DNA from: Rudaeicoccus suwonensis
Lineage (GTDB): Bacteria > Actinomycetota > Actinomycetes > Actinomycetales > Dermatophilaceae
Assembly (NCBI RefSeq): GCF_007829035.1
Contig: NZ_VIVQ01000001.1
Coordinates: 186,001-250,000 of the forward strand
Reading direction: 5' to 3'
DNA length: 64,000 bases
Position 1 is the stretch's first letter, and every line of letters starts with the position of its first letter. Below are positions 27,363 to 35,435 of this stretch, in pieces. Both the position numbers and the translations under genes were made by a program. The notes under the pieces were generated by a model. That model was not told the DNA's origin. It ran no database searches and worked only from the letters and a program-made list of their open reading frames with translations.

Positions 27363-28001
27363 TCAGACCAGGCCGTAGAGCCGGTCGCCGGCGTCGCCGA
27401 GCCCCGGCACGATGTAGCCGTTCTCGTTGAGACGCTCGTCGATGGCCCCGGTGACCAGCGTGATCGGCACCTGCACATCGCCGAGCGCCTTTTCGAGAGC
27501 GGCGATGCCCTCGGGTGCCGACAGCAATGTGACGGCGGTGATGTCGTCGGCGCCGCGCTCGACCAGATAGCGGATCGACATCGCCAGGGTGCCGCCGGTC
27601 GCGAGCATCGGGTCGAGCACGTAGCACTGTCGCCCGGACAGATCGTCCGGCAGCCGGTTGGCGTAGGTGATGGCCTCAAGGGTCTCTTCGTTGCGCTGCA
27701 TCCCGAGGAAGCCGACCTCGGCACTCGGCAACAGGCGCACCATGCCTTCGAGCATGCCGAGACCCGCCCGCAGGATCGGCACCACGAGCGGTTTGGGAGA
27801 GGACAGCTTGATACCGGTGGTCGGCGCGACCGGAGTCTCGATGTCGAACGGTTCGACCCGCACCTCACGAGTGGCCTCGTAGGCCAGCAGCGTCACGAGC
27901 TCTTCGGCGAGTCGGCGGAACGTGGGACTGTCTGTGCGCTTGTCGCGCAGGTAGGTCAGCTTGTGGGCGATCAACGGGTGTTTGGCCAGCTCGACGCGCA
28001 T
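27363..28001 (-). CDS. upp: Uracil phosphoribosyltransferase
   Basis: A 212-residue pyrimidine salvage enzyme that makes UMP from uracil and PRPP. The PRPP-binding motif DPMLATGGT is at about 129-137; LRAGLGM and [12 protein letters not shown], the uracil-binding end, match the family. ATG 28001 has no Shine-Dalgarno; TAGAGT lies seven bases upstream, so the message is probably leaderless. It is divergent from tadA with only 16 bp between start codons. Confidence 0.95.
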   Translation of the reverse strand: MRVELAKHPLIAHKLTYLRDKRTDSPTFRRLAEELVTLLAYEATREVRVEPFDIETPVAPTTGIKLSSPKPLVVPILRAGLGMLEGMVRLLPSAEVGFLGMQRNEETLEAITYANRLPDDLSGRQCYVLDPMLATGGTLAMSIRYLVERGADDITAVTLLSAPEGIAALEKALGDVQVPITLVTGAIDERLNENGYIVPGLGDAGDRLYGLV

Positions 28002-28017
28002 GCCGCAAACTCTAGTC

Positions 28018-28503
28018 GTGACCGAGCCGACTCCGACCTTGTATGACGCTTGGATGGGTGAAGCGATCGAGCAGGCGCAGCTGGCACTGTCGACGCGCGA
28101 CGTGCCGGTCGGCGCGGTGATCCTTGACAGCGGCGGCGGGGTCCTGGGCGTGGGCCCGAATCGACGGGTTGCTGACGTCGACCCGCTCGCGCATGCCGAG
28201 ATCGTCGCAATCCGTTCAGCGGCAACGACATTGGGTCATTACCGGCTGGACGGCTGCACTCTCGTGGTCACCCTCGAGCCCTGCCTCATGTGCGCCGGAG
28301 CGATCATGCAGTCGCGCATCGCGCACATCGTGTTCGGTGCCTGGGACGCGAAGGCGGGTGCCTGCGGAAGCGCGTGGGACGTCATACACGACAACAGCAG
28401 TCCGCATCGGCTGACCGCGGTGGGCGGAGTGCGCGAGCAGGAGTGCGCAGCGATGCTGACCGAATTCTTCCGGGCCAGACGGCGATCCCGCACAGCGGAG
28501 TGA
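28018..28503 (+). CDS. tadA: tRNA adenosine(34) deaminase
   Basis: A 161-residue zinc deaminase converting A34 to inosine in tRNA-Arg(ACG), whose gene is at 24527-24599. The zinc site is His59-Ala-Glu61 and Pro-Cys89-x-x-Cys92 ([14 protein letters not shown]). Gene start GTG 28018 gives the normal N-terminus; a later ATG at 28054 would remove part of helix 1. It is leaderless or nearly so, sharing a 16-bp divergent gap with upp. An Ile codon ATA at 28384 lies in the GTCATAC motif. Confidence 0.95.
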   Translation: MTEPTPTLYDAWMGEAIEQAQLALSTRDVPVGAVILDSGGGVLGVGPNRRVADVDPLAHAEIVAIRSAATTLGHYRLDGCTLVVTLEPCLMCAGAIMQSRIAHIVFGAWDAKAGACGSAWDVIHDNSSPHRLTAVGGVREQECAAMLTEFFRARRRSRTAE

Positions 28504-28539
28504 CAGAAGGCAAACCGGTTGCGGGCCGGCGCTGCCCGA

Positions 28540-29031
28540 TCACCAGTCGGGCGATGCGTTCGTGGCAGCGGGTTCGTCGGCGGCGTCGTTGAACGCCAGC
28601 AGTGCCTTGACGATTTCGCGACGACGGCTGACCGGCATCGCCTCCACGATGCGGGCGATCTCGGCCCGGCGCAGATCCGTCGCGCGTTCGACGATCCGGT
28701 AACCCGCGTCAGTCGCCGCGAGTTGCACCTCGCGGCGATCGTTGGGGTTCTCGGTTCGGCTGACCAGGTCGGCCGCCACCAGACGGTCCACCGTGCGCAG
28801 TGCCGTGGACGCGTTGACGCCCAGGCTGCCCGCAAGCTGGTTGAGCCGGACGGTGCCCTCGTTGGTCAGCACGACCAGCAGCCGGAACTGCGTCATGGTC
28901 AGCGATTCGGCGACCTCGGCCAGGGAACGGGCGGACACACCGACCAGCACGCGGGATGCGGTCAGCAGCGCCGTGACCAGGTTGTCGCTGTCATCGTCAG
29001 CGCGTTCAGGCTGGGTCGCCGAGTGACTCAT
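28540..29031 (-). CDS. MarR-family transcriptional regulator
   Basis: A 163-residue MarR-type winged-helix repressor: LTMTQFRLLVVL, LAGSLGVNASTALRTVDRLVAADLVSRTENPNDRREVQLAAT is the DNA-binding core (about residues 50-110). It has no cysteine redox sensor, so a small-ligand signal is more likely. ATG 29031 has TAACAT eight bases upstream and no Shine-Dalgarno, consistent with a leaderless message. It is divergent from the amino-acid permease gene at 29219, with 187 bp between them, and may control it. Confidence 0.85.
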   Translation of the reverse strand: MSHSATQPERADDDSDNLVTALLTASRVLVGVSARSLAEVAESLTMTQFRLLVVLTNEGTVRLNQLAGSLGVNASTALRTVDRLVAADLVSRTENPNDRREVQLAATDAGYRIVERATDLRRAEIARIVEAMPVSRRREIVKALLAFNDAADEPAATNASPDW

Positions 29032-29218
29032 GTCTGGAGATGTTACGCGGTGCGTGCCTATCGTTGCTGACTGCAATTATGGCGGACGGAAACAAATTCA
29101 CAGGAGAATTTCGCCGCATCGCCGCAGCAGTTGTCAGTACCGTCGATGAGGCCGCAGTGAATCACGGGAGCCCGTCGCATCCCGGCAGCAGCAGCATCGC
29201 CTTGAGGAGGAACACCCA

Positions 29219-30904
29219 ATGAGTTCAGATACCGACAGTGCTCCGTCCGGAGCCAGCCCGTCATCAGGCAAAGAGTCCAGTCCGCAACTGAACCGGCACG
29301 TCGGCCGGATCGGCCTGCTGTTTGCCGGTGTCGGATCGATCATCGGATCCGGCTGGCTGTTCGGGGCGATGAACGCCGCGCAGACCGCCGGTCCTGCGGC
29401 GATCATCTCGTGGGCCCTGGGCGGCGTGATGATTCTGCTCATCGGCCTGTGTTACGCCGAGTTGGGCACGATGTTTCCGCTCTCCGGCGGTGTCGTTCGC
29501 TTTCCGCACATCGGGTTCGGATCATTCGCCAGCTACATGACCGGGTGGATCACCTGGGTGGCATGTATGTCGGTCGCGCCAATCGAGGTCGAGGGCGCGT
29601 TGACCTATGCCACGAAATACGCGGACTTCACGACCGCCAAGACGGTCGACGGATCCACGGTGCACACGCTCACCGGGCTGGGCCTGGTGGTCGCGGTGAT
29701 CGCGATGGCAGTTTTCGTGGTCATCAACTATTTCGGCGTCCGCTGGTTCGCGCGGATCAACAACGTCCTCGTCTGGTGGAAGCTCGGCATCATCACGATC
29801 GTGATCGTGGCCTTCCTCATCGCGCACTTCGACACCGGAAACTTCCACTCCCATGGCTTCGCACCGATGGGGATGCACGGTGTTTTCACCGCGATCGCCA
29901 CCTCGGGAATCGTGTTCTCCTTCCTCGGTTTCCGGCAGGGCATCGAGTTGGCCGGCGAGACCGACAACCCGCGGCGCAATGTGCCCTTCGCAGTGATCGG
30001 CTCCGTGCTGCTGACGGCGCTGATCTACGTCCTGCTGCAGGTTGCCTTCGTGGGTGCGGTGAGCCACGGCGACATCGCCAAGGGATGGCACAACGTCAGC
30101 TTCACCGACGACTTCGGCCCACTCGCGGCGATCGCGACTGTGCTGGGCATGGGCTGGCTGGCGACCCTGCTTTACATCGACGCGATCGTGTCCCCGGCAG
30201 ACACCGGCCTGATCTACACCACTGTCACCTCGCGCATCTCCTACGCGATGGCCCGGAACGGCAATGCGCCTTCGGCACTGGCACGGACCACCAGCAACGG
30301 TGTGCCACTGGTGAGCATGCTGCTGGCGTTCGTGGTCGGACTCGTGCTCTTCTTGCCGTTCCCGAGCTGGCAGCAGCTTGTCGGCTTCATCACCTCGGCG
30401 ACCGTCCTGTCGTTCGGATCCGGCCCGCTGGTGCTGGTGAACTTCCGCAAGCAGTTGCCCGACCACGAGCGGCCTTTCCGGCTGCCGGGTGGTCCCGTCA
30501 TCGCCTTTCTTGCCTTCTGGTCGGCCAACCTCATCGTCTACTGGACGGGCTGGCAGACCAACGAGAAGTTGTTCCTCGCGGTGCTCCTGGGTGTCGTCCT
30601 GCTCGGCGTCATGGTTGCGGTCAACGCGGCCAAAGGCCAGCAGCCGCAATGGGATTGGAAGTCCGGCACGTGGTACATCCCGTGGCTCGGTGGGCTGGCG
30701 CTCATCTCGTGGCTGGGTGACTACAGCGGTGGCAAGGGCGTGCTGCACTTCGGCTCCGCTTTCCCCGTGACCTTCGTGTTCAGCGCGATCATCATGGCCT
30801 GGGCGTACTACGTGCGACTGCCCAGCGACCGGGTCGACCACTACATCGAGCAGTCGCGCGAAGAGGCGGCTGTGGAGGAGCAGACCCTGACCTCCGCGCA
30901 CTGA
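29219..30904 (+). CDS. APC-superfamily amino acid permease
   Basis: A 561-residue permease of the amino acid-polyamine-organocation superfamily with about 12 to 14 helices. IGLLFAGVGSIIGSGWLFG in helix 1 is the substrate-binding GxG motif, and FLGFRQGIELAGETDNPRRNVP is the conserved loop after helix 6. It resembles broad-specificity aspartate/glutamate-type permeases; the substrate is not decided. GAGGAGG six bases upstream sets the start. The C-terminal 60 residues are charged and cytoplasmic. Followed by a long hairpin at 30948-31003. Confidence 0.9.
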   Translation: MSSDTDSAPSGASPSSGKESSPQLNRHVGRIGLLFAGVGSIIGSGWLFGAMNAAQTAGPAAIISWALGGVMILLIGLCYAELGTMFPLSGGVVRFPHIGFGSFASYMTGWITWVACMSVAPIEVEGALTYATKYADFTTAKTVDGSTVHTLTGLGLVVAVIAMAVFVVINYFGVRWFARINNVLVWWKLGIITIVIVAFLIAHFDTGNFHSHGFAPMGMHGVFTAIATSGIVFSFLGFRQGIELAGETDNPRRNVPFAVIGSVLLTALIYVLLQVAFVGAVSHGDIAKGWHNVSFTDDFGPLAAIATVLGMGWLATLLYIDAIVSPADTGLIYTTVTSRISYAMARNGNAPSALARTTSNGVPLVSMLLAFVVGLVLFLPFPSWQQLVGFITSATVLSFGSGPLVLVNFRKQLPDHERPFRLPGGPVIAFLAFWSANLIVYWTGWQTNEKLFLAVLLGVVLLGVMVAVNAAKGQQPQWDWKSGTWYIPWLGGLALISWLGDYSGGKGVLHFGSAFPVTFVFSAIIMAWAYYVRLPSDRVDHYIEQSREEAAVEEQTLTSAH

Positions 30905-30947
30905 GCTCACTCTGGCGTCTTGGTGCCGCTCGACGGCCACCCGGACA

Positions 30948-31003
30948 CCGCCACATCGACAGGCGCCGACGCAGCGATGCGCCGGCACCCGCCGATGTGG
31001 CGG
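30948..31003. terminator. Nested hairpin after the permease
   Basis: Outer arms CCGCCACATCG and CGATGTGGCGG (11 bp) enclose an inner stem GGCGC/GCGCC. It lies 43 bp after the permease stop. The remaining 31004-31169 contains interspersed element B and no gene. Confidence 0.6.
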
Positions 31004-31055
31004 CTGGCGGCACCCGCTATTTCTCACCCGCCACTTCCATCACCTGCACGTGGTT

Positions 31056-31108
31056 GAGATGACCCTTACTTACGGGTACCGCGCACCTGAGCGGAAGTAA
31101 TCGACATC
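31056..31108. repeat. Interspersed 53-bp element, copy B
   Basis: Ungapped match to copy A at 22097-22149, both starting GAGATGACC and ending ATCGACATC; core TTACTTACGGGTACC. It lies between the permease hairpin and the crotonase gene. Confidence 0.55.
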
Positions 31109-31169
31109 CAAGCCAGCTTCACCCAAATCCGAGCGTTCTCCGTCGCCGTACCGCCGGTGACGGGCGACG

Positions 31170-32048
31170 TCAGTCCTGCCAGGGATAGAACGGCGGCATG
31201 TCGCGCGAGACCAGGCTGCCGAAGTCGGCGTCGCGCTTCTCGTTGAACGCTGCCACGCCCTCGACGCCATCACCGAAGCTGGTGTAGTACATCGCCAGTG
31301 AGTCGACCCGGTGCGCTTCGACCGGGTGCGGCTGAGCGCTGTTGCGCCACATCATCTGTCGGGTCAGTGCAACACCGACCGGTGAGTGCCCGTCGACGAA
31401 CCGGTGCGCCAAGGTGTACGCCGCGGGCAGTAGTTCGTCGGGGGAGTGCACCGCGCGGACCAGGCCTGCGTCATACACCTCGTCGACGGTGAGGATGTCG
31501 GCGGTGTACGTCCACTCGAGCGCTCGCGAGATGCCGACGATCCGCGGCAGGAACCACGACGAGCACGCCTCCGGCACGATGCCGATCCGGCCGAATACGA
31601 AGCCGATTCGAGCCTTCTCGGAGGCCAGCCGAATGTCCATCGGCAGGGTCATGGTGGCGCCGATGCCGACGGCGGGCCCGTTGATCGCACCGATCACCGG
31701 CTTGGTGCAGGCATAGATCGCGAGGCTCACCCGGCCGCCGGTGTCACGCACCCGCTCCAGAATCCGCGGATCGTCGAGCCGCTCGTGCATGTCCTGCAGC
31801 GTGGGTGCCGGGTCGGTGCCGAGGCCGAAGACATTGCCCTCGACCGAGAGATCCATGCCGGCGCAGAACGCTCGGCCCGCTCCGGTCACGACAACCGCGC
31901 GTGCCGCATCGTCGTCGTTGACGTGGGTGAAGGCTTCGACGAGCTCGTTCGCCATCTGCACGGTGAAGGCGTTGAGCTGCTCGGGCCGGTTGAGGGTGAT
32001 GGTGCAGATGCCGTCTGCAACGTCGTAGGAGATCGTGTCGAAGCTCAT
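31170..32048 (-). CDS. Enoyl-CoA hydratase/isomerase (crotonase family)
   Basis: A 292-residue crotonase-fold protein. The CoA oxyanion-hole segments are AGRAFCAGMDL near residue 59 and PAVGIGATMTLPMDIRLAS near 124-142. The acidic residue positions FGRIGIVPEACSSWFLPRIVG show one Glu in the second site, so either hydratase or isomerase activity is possible. Substrate unknown; likely fatty-acid or related acyl-CoA breakdown. Alone, with the small membrane gene just upstream on the same strand. Confidence 0.9.
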   Translation of the reverse strand: MSFDTISYDVADGICTITLNRPEQLNAFTVQMANELVEAFTHVNDDDAARAVVVTGAGRAFCAGMDLSVEGNVFGLGTDPAPTLQDMHERLDDPRILERVRDTGGRVSLAIYACTKPVIGAINGPAVGIGATMTLPMDIRLASEKARIGFVFGRIGIVPEACSSWFLPRIVGISRALEWTYTADILTVDEVYDAGLVRAVHSPDELLPAAYTLAHRFVDGHSPVGVALTRQMMWRNSAQPHPVEAHRVDSLAMYYTSFGDGVEGVAAFNEKRDADFGSLVSRDMPPFYPWQD

Positions 32049-32085
32049 GCACCGAATCCTTGCGTATGACGGGGCGATCCGCCCG

Positions 32086-32244
32086 TCACCGTCTGCTGGT
32101 GATCGCCTTGTAACCGACGAACACGATGCCTACCACGACCAGTCCGATGATGGCGTCGACGAACAGTCGGAAGATCAGCGGCACTACGACGACGAGCACC
32201 AGCAGCGCTATCAGCAGCTTCGCTGCCAGTGGCCAGTCACGCAT
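32086..32244 (-). CDS. Small two-helix membrane protein
   Basis: A 52-residue protein with two hydrophobic helices (residues about 8-28 and 30-46) and a basic tail TSRR. AAGGA eight bases before the ATG supports translation. Function unknown; small membrane proteins of this size often act as regulators or assembly factors. The stop lies 37 bp before the crotonase start, so the two may be cotranscribed. Confidence 0.6.
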   Translation of the reverse strand: MRDWPLAAKLLIALLVLVVVVPLIFRLFVDAIIGLVVVGIVFVGYKAITSRR

Positions 32245-32303
32245 GAGTTCGTCCTTCGTTCGGAAGTGAGCCGTCCGGTGCAGTGTCTCACTACGCCGGC
32301 CAC

Positions 32304-32678
32304 CTACAGCCGTGCGTTGGCGTCCAAGGGCACCGGAGGGACGGCCGTGCCGGAGTCATGACGTTGTCGGTGGTAGTCCTCCCACGGCAACCACTTGTCG
32401 GTGAGAGCCTGCCCGATGTCGACGCCGACGTTTCGAGCGAACAGCAGCGCCATCGCGACCACGTCGGCGCACTCTGCCGCGACCGCGGATTCGAGTTGCT
32501 CCGGGGTTTTGTCGCGGTTGCGACCCTGCCCCGAACTCGCCAGCCACGCCTGGCTGAGTTCGCCGAGCTCCTCGGTGAGTTTGAGTAGCAGCCACTCCGG
32601 CGATCGGTTGACGGCATACACCTCGGCGTAGCCGGCGGAGACGATCTCGAGCCGTGAAGTCCACTCAGTCAGGTCCAC
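32304..32678 (-). CDS. MazG-like nucleotide pyrophosphohydrolase
   Basis: A 124-residue all-alpha NTP pyrophosphatase-like protein. The metal-binding acidic signature is EELGELSQAWL (EExxE, about 36-40) followed by AAECADVV (ExxD, about 69-72). MazG-type enzymes hydrolyse noncanonical NTPs to NMP and PPi. It is half the length of full MazG and corresponds to one domain. The GTG start at 32678 is the first in frame after the methyltransferase terminus at 32733. Confidence 0.8.
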   Translation of the reverse strand: MDLTEWTSRLEIVSAGYAEVYAVNRSPEWLLLKLTEELGELSQAWLASSGQGRNRDKTPEQLESAVAAECADVVAMALLFARNVGVDIGQALTDKWLPWEDYHRQRHDSGTAVPPVPLDANARL

Positions 32679-32732
32679 CGGTGCAGCATGTCAGACGGCA
32701 CCGACGGTGTTGGGCCGACTCCGCCTTCTGAC

Positions 32733-33410
32733 TCACGGCTCGGTGGTCGGGCCCGGCTTCTGTGCAAGCACGTAGGCGCGCTCGCTGGCGACCTCGATGC
32801 CGGGGTGCGGCAGCCGCGTCGTCACCGACACCACGTCGAGTCCGGCATCGGCTATCTCGTCGATCACCTGCTCGGGTTCGAGGAAGTAGCCGTCGATGTC
32901 GACGCTGTGCCCGAACCATGTGTGCATGTGGTTGGTCTCGCCCGGCGCGAACTCCTCGCTGCGAATGTGGAAGGCCACCAACGCAATTCCGCCGGAACGC
33001 AGCACCCGGTGGACCTCCGAGAACGCCCTGGCTCGCTCGCCCGGACTCAGATGGATGATCGAGTAGAACATCACGACGCCGCCGAGCGATTCGTCCGGCA
33101 GAGCCAGGTCCGTCATCGAGGCGACCTCGAAACGGACGTCCGGCGCATCGTGCTCGGCGATGGCGATCATCGCCGGTGAGATGTCGATGCCGAGGGCGTC
33201 GGCTCCGATGGACGCGAGATGACGCGTCACGTGGCCGGGACCGCAACCGAGGTCGGCGATCGTGCCGTGGTCGCACATCTCGACGACCGCCGCCAGCAGC
33301 GCGCGATCCAGCGGTTTCCCGCCGAGCTCGTCGCGCAGGGATTCGGCGTAGTCGGTGGCGATCGTGTCGTATGTCGCCGCAATCCGTCCGGGGCGCTCAT
33401 CGGTGGACAT
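32733..33410 (-). CDS. Class I SAM-dependent methyltransferase
   Basis: A 225-residue Rossmann-fold methyltransferase. SAM motif I is IADLGCGPGHVTRHL near residue 51-65, motif II GIDISPAM, and post-motif III LRSGGIALVAFH. The order fits UbiE/Methyltransf_11 proteins acting on small molecules. The acceptor is unknown. The start at 33410 has the family-normal N-terminus RIAATYDTIATDYAES. Same strand as the MazG-like gene, 54 bp upstream of it. Confidence 0.85.
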   Translation of the reverse strand: MSTDERPGRIAATYDTIATDYAESLRDELGGKPLDRALLAAVVEMCDHGTIADLGCGPGHVTRHLASIGADALGIDISPAMIAIAEHDAPDVRFEVASMTDLALPDESLGGVVMFYSIIHLSPGERARAFSEVHRVLRSGGIALVAFHIRSEEFAPGETNHMHTWFGHSVDIDGYFLEPEQVIDEIADAGLDVVSVTTRLPHPGIEVASERAYVLAQKPGPTTEP

Positions 33411-33539
33411 GGCACCAACCGTAGGCCCGGGTACCGCTGAACGGCAGGCGATTCAGGCGTTCACGTCCACCGGTGTGTCGCCGGGGACGGTCGCGCCGCT
33501 GTCCGCGTGCGGTGGCTCTGAGCTCACATCCGGCGGAGC

Positions 33540-34500
33540 TCAGCCATGCAGAACGACCGGCGTCAACGTCTCGCCGAGCAACCGCACTCGGCCCGGAATG
33601 TGGCCGTTTGCAGGGGCATTCACGGTCACGCCGTCGATGCCGGTCTGCATGAGGTCGGCGAACTTCTCGGCGACCTGCTCCGGTGATCCGACGATCGCGC
33701 TGCCCGGTCGGGAGGCTGCGGCGTTCGGGTTGCGCTCGGCATACGCACGCAGTTCGGCTTCGGCCTCATCCGCGGTCGGCGCGATGCACGCGCTCGTCTG
33801 ATAGCTCACGGTGATCTGCGACCGGTCGCGACCGAGGCGCTCGCAGTGTTCGTCGAGAGCTTTGAGCTTGCGTGCGATGTCCTCGCGGGCACAGATGAGG
33901 TTGGATTCGTCGGCATACTGCGCGACCATCCGCAGCGTCTTGCGCTCGCCGCCACCGCCGATCATCACCGGCACCTTGCTGAGCGGCGCGGGGGAGTTGA
34001 CGGCGTCCTTGACGTGGTACCGCTCACCGTCCAGCGACACGGTCTCGCCGCGCAGCATCGGCAGGATGATTTGCAGGGCCTCCTCCAACTTCTCGAATCG
34101 GTCTGTGAACGTCCCGAATTCGTAGCCGAGACTGTCGTGTTCGAGCTCGAACCAGCCGGCGCCGATACCGAGCTGGGCGCGACCTCCGGACACGACGTCG
34201 AGTGCGGTCACCGTCTTGGCGAGCAGGGGTCGGGTTGCGGTAGGTGTTGCCGGTCACCAACGCGGACAGGCGAACTCGCTCGGTGTGCTGGCTCAGCGCC
34301 GACAGCAGCGAGTAACACTCCAGCATGGGTTCGCTCGGTGCACCGAGCATCGGCAGTTGGTAGAAGTGGTCCATCACCAGCACGGTGTCGAAGCCGGAGG
34401 CGTCGGCTTCTTTCGCCTGTTGCACCACGGTCGGGAACAACCGCTCGGCGGAAGTGTCGGGGTAGGAGAAATTCGGGATCTGGTAACCGAGCTTCGTCAT
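33540..34500 (-). pseudogene. LLM-class F420-dependent oxidoreductase, frameshifted
   Basis: The N-terminal half (from ATG 34500: MTKLGYQIPNFSYPD, MDHFYQLPMLG, LVTGNTYRNPT) continues in a second frame with TALDVVSGGRAQLGIGAGW, LRMVAQYADESNLIC and the C-terminal helices, together one full TIM-barrel luciferase-like protein of about 320 residues. The break is at a run of four G (34226-34229), where one extra base shifts the frame; deleting it restores LLAKTVTALDVV. It may be a true loss or a homopolymer sequencing error. Family members use F420 cofactor and are abundant in actinobacteria. Confidence 0.8.
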
Positions 34501-34652
34501 ACCACAGGACGTTACGCCTGCCGCTCGGTCAGCGAGCCCGAGTGGTCGCTCGGAAAATCATCCGGCAGGTATGTCGTATTCAGGACGTACCGTTCGTCGT
34601 GTGGGTGTATGACGGCGGACGAGCCGCCGCACCGACCCGAAATGGAGCAGCC

Positions 34653-35045
34653 ATGACGCAGTACCTCATCGCGTTCAACGACGAGTGGGTCCCCGAGCAC
34701 ACGCTGGAGCAGTTGCACGCGAAGTCGCGCGCCGGCCATGCGGTGCTGGAGGACATGCGGGCGGCGGGGGTCTTCGTGTTCAGCGACGGCGGACTTGATG
34801 CGGACACGATCGTCGGTAGCGCCCGCGCTCAGGACGGCCAGCCCGTCTTCACCGACGGCCCGTTCGCCGAATCCAAGGAACACCTCGGTGGCTTCTGCGT
34901 CGTCGAGGTGTCGAGCGACGACGACGCGCGCTATTGGGCAGGTCGTCTCGCCGTGGCGCTGGACTGGCCCCAGGAGATCCACCGATTCCCTTCCGGCATC
35001 AGCGAGATCGCCGAGCGCGGCAGCCGCGCAGTTGAGGAGGTCTGA
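34653..35045 (+). CDS. YCII-related (DGPF) protein, first copy
   Basis: A 130-residue protein of the YCII/DGPF family: FTDGPFAESKEHLGGFCVVEV carries the DGPF motif (about residues 68-71). Members are small dimeric ferredoxin-like folds. GGAG seven bases upstream sets ATG 34653; the longer open frame lies antisense to another gene. It is the first of three coupled genes: DGPF, DGPF and the ECF42 sigma factor. ECF42 sigma factors are known to be encoded with DGPF proteins, whose role in that system is unknown. Confidence 0.85.
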   Translation: MTQYLIAFNDEWVPEHTLEQLHAKSRAGHAVLEDMRAAGVFVFSDGGLDADTIVGSARAQDGQPVFTDGPFAESKEHLGGFCVVEVSSDDDARYWAGRLAVALDWPQEIHRFPSGISEIAERGSRAVEEV

Positions 35046-35048
35046 GTC

Positions 35049-35435
35049 ATGCCCCGGTATCTGATGTCCGTTCATGGTCCCGCCGATCGCGGCGAGTTCG
35101 GCGACTACCCGAGCAAGCAGGACATGGAGCAGGCGTTCGCCGACACCGGCGTCTTCAACGACATGCTGGAGCGCAAGGGCTATTTCGTCTTCGCCGATGG
35201 GCTTGCCCCGGTCGCGACGGCGACCACGGTGGACGGTCAGGGAGCAGCGCCGGTGCTGCACGACGGGCCGTATCTGGAGGCCAAGGAACACCTCGGCGGC
35301 TTCTGGATCATCGAGGCACCTGATCTTGATGTAGCGCTCGATCTCGCGGCGCAGGGCTCAAAGGCATGCCGTGGAATTGTCGAAGTGCGGCCGTTCATGT
35401 CGCCCGTCGACGCCGAAGACCTCATGGGGCAGTGA
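35049..35435 (+). CDS. YCII-related (DGPF) protein, second copy
   Basis: A 128-residue relative of the gene just upstream, with HDGPYLEAKEHLGGFWIIEA (DGPY in place of DGPF). The two proteins share the EAKEHLGGF block but are otherwise well diverged, so the duplication is old. The gene starts 3 bp after its neighbour. Its TGA overlaps the GTG start of the sigma factor by four bases (35432-35435). Possible partner of the sigma factor. Confidence 0.85.
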   Translation: MPRYLMSVHGPADRGEFGDYPSKQDMEQAFADTGVFNDMLERKGYFVFADGLAPVATATTVDGQGAAPVLHDGPYLEAKEHLGGFWIIEAPDLDVALDLAAQGSKACRGIVEVRPFMSPVDAEDLMGQ

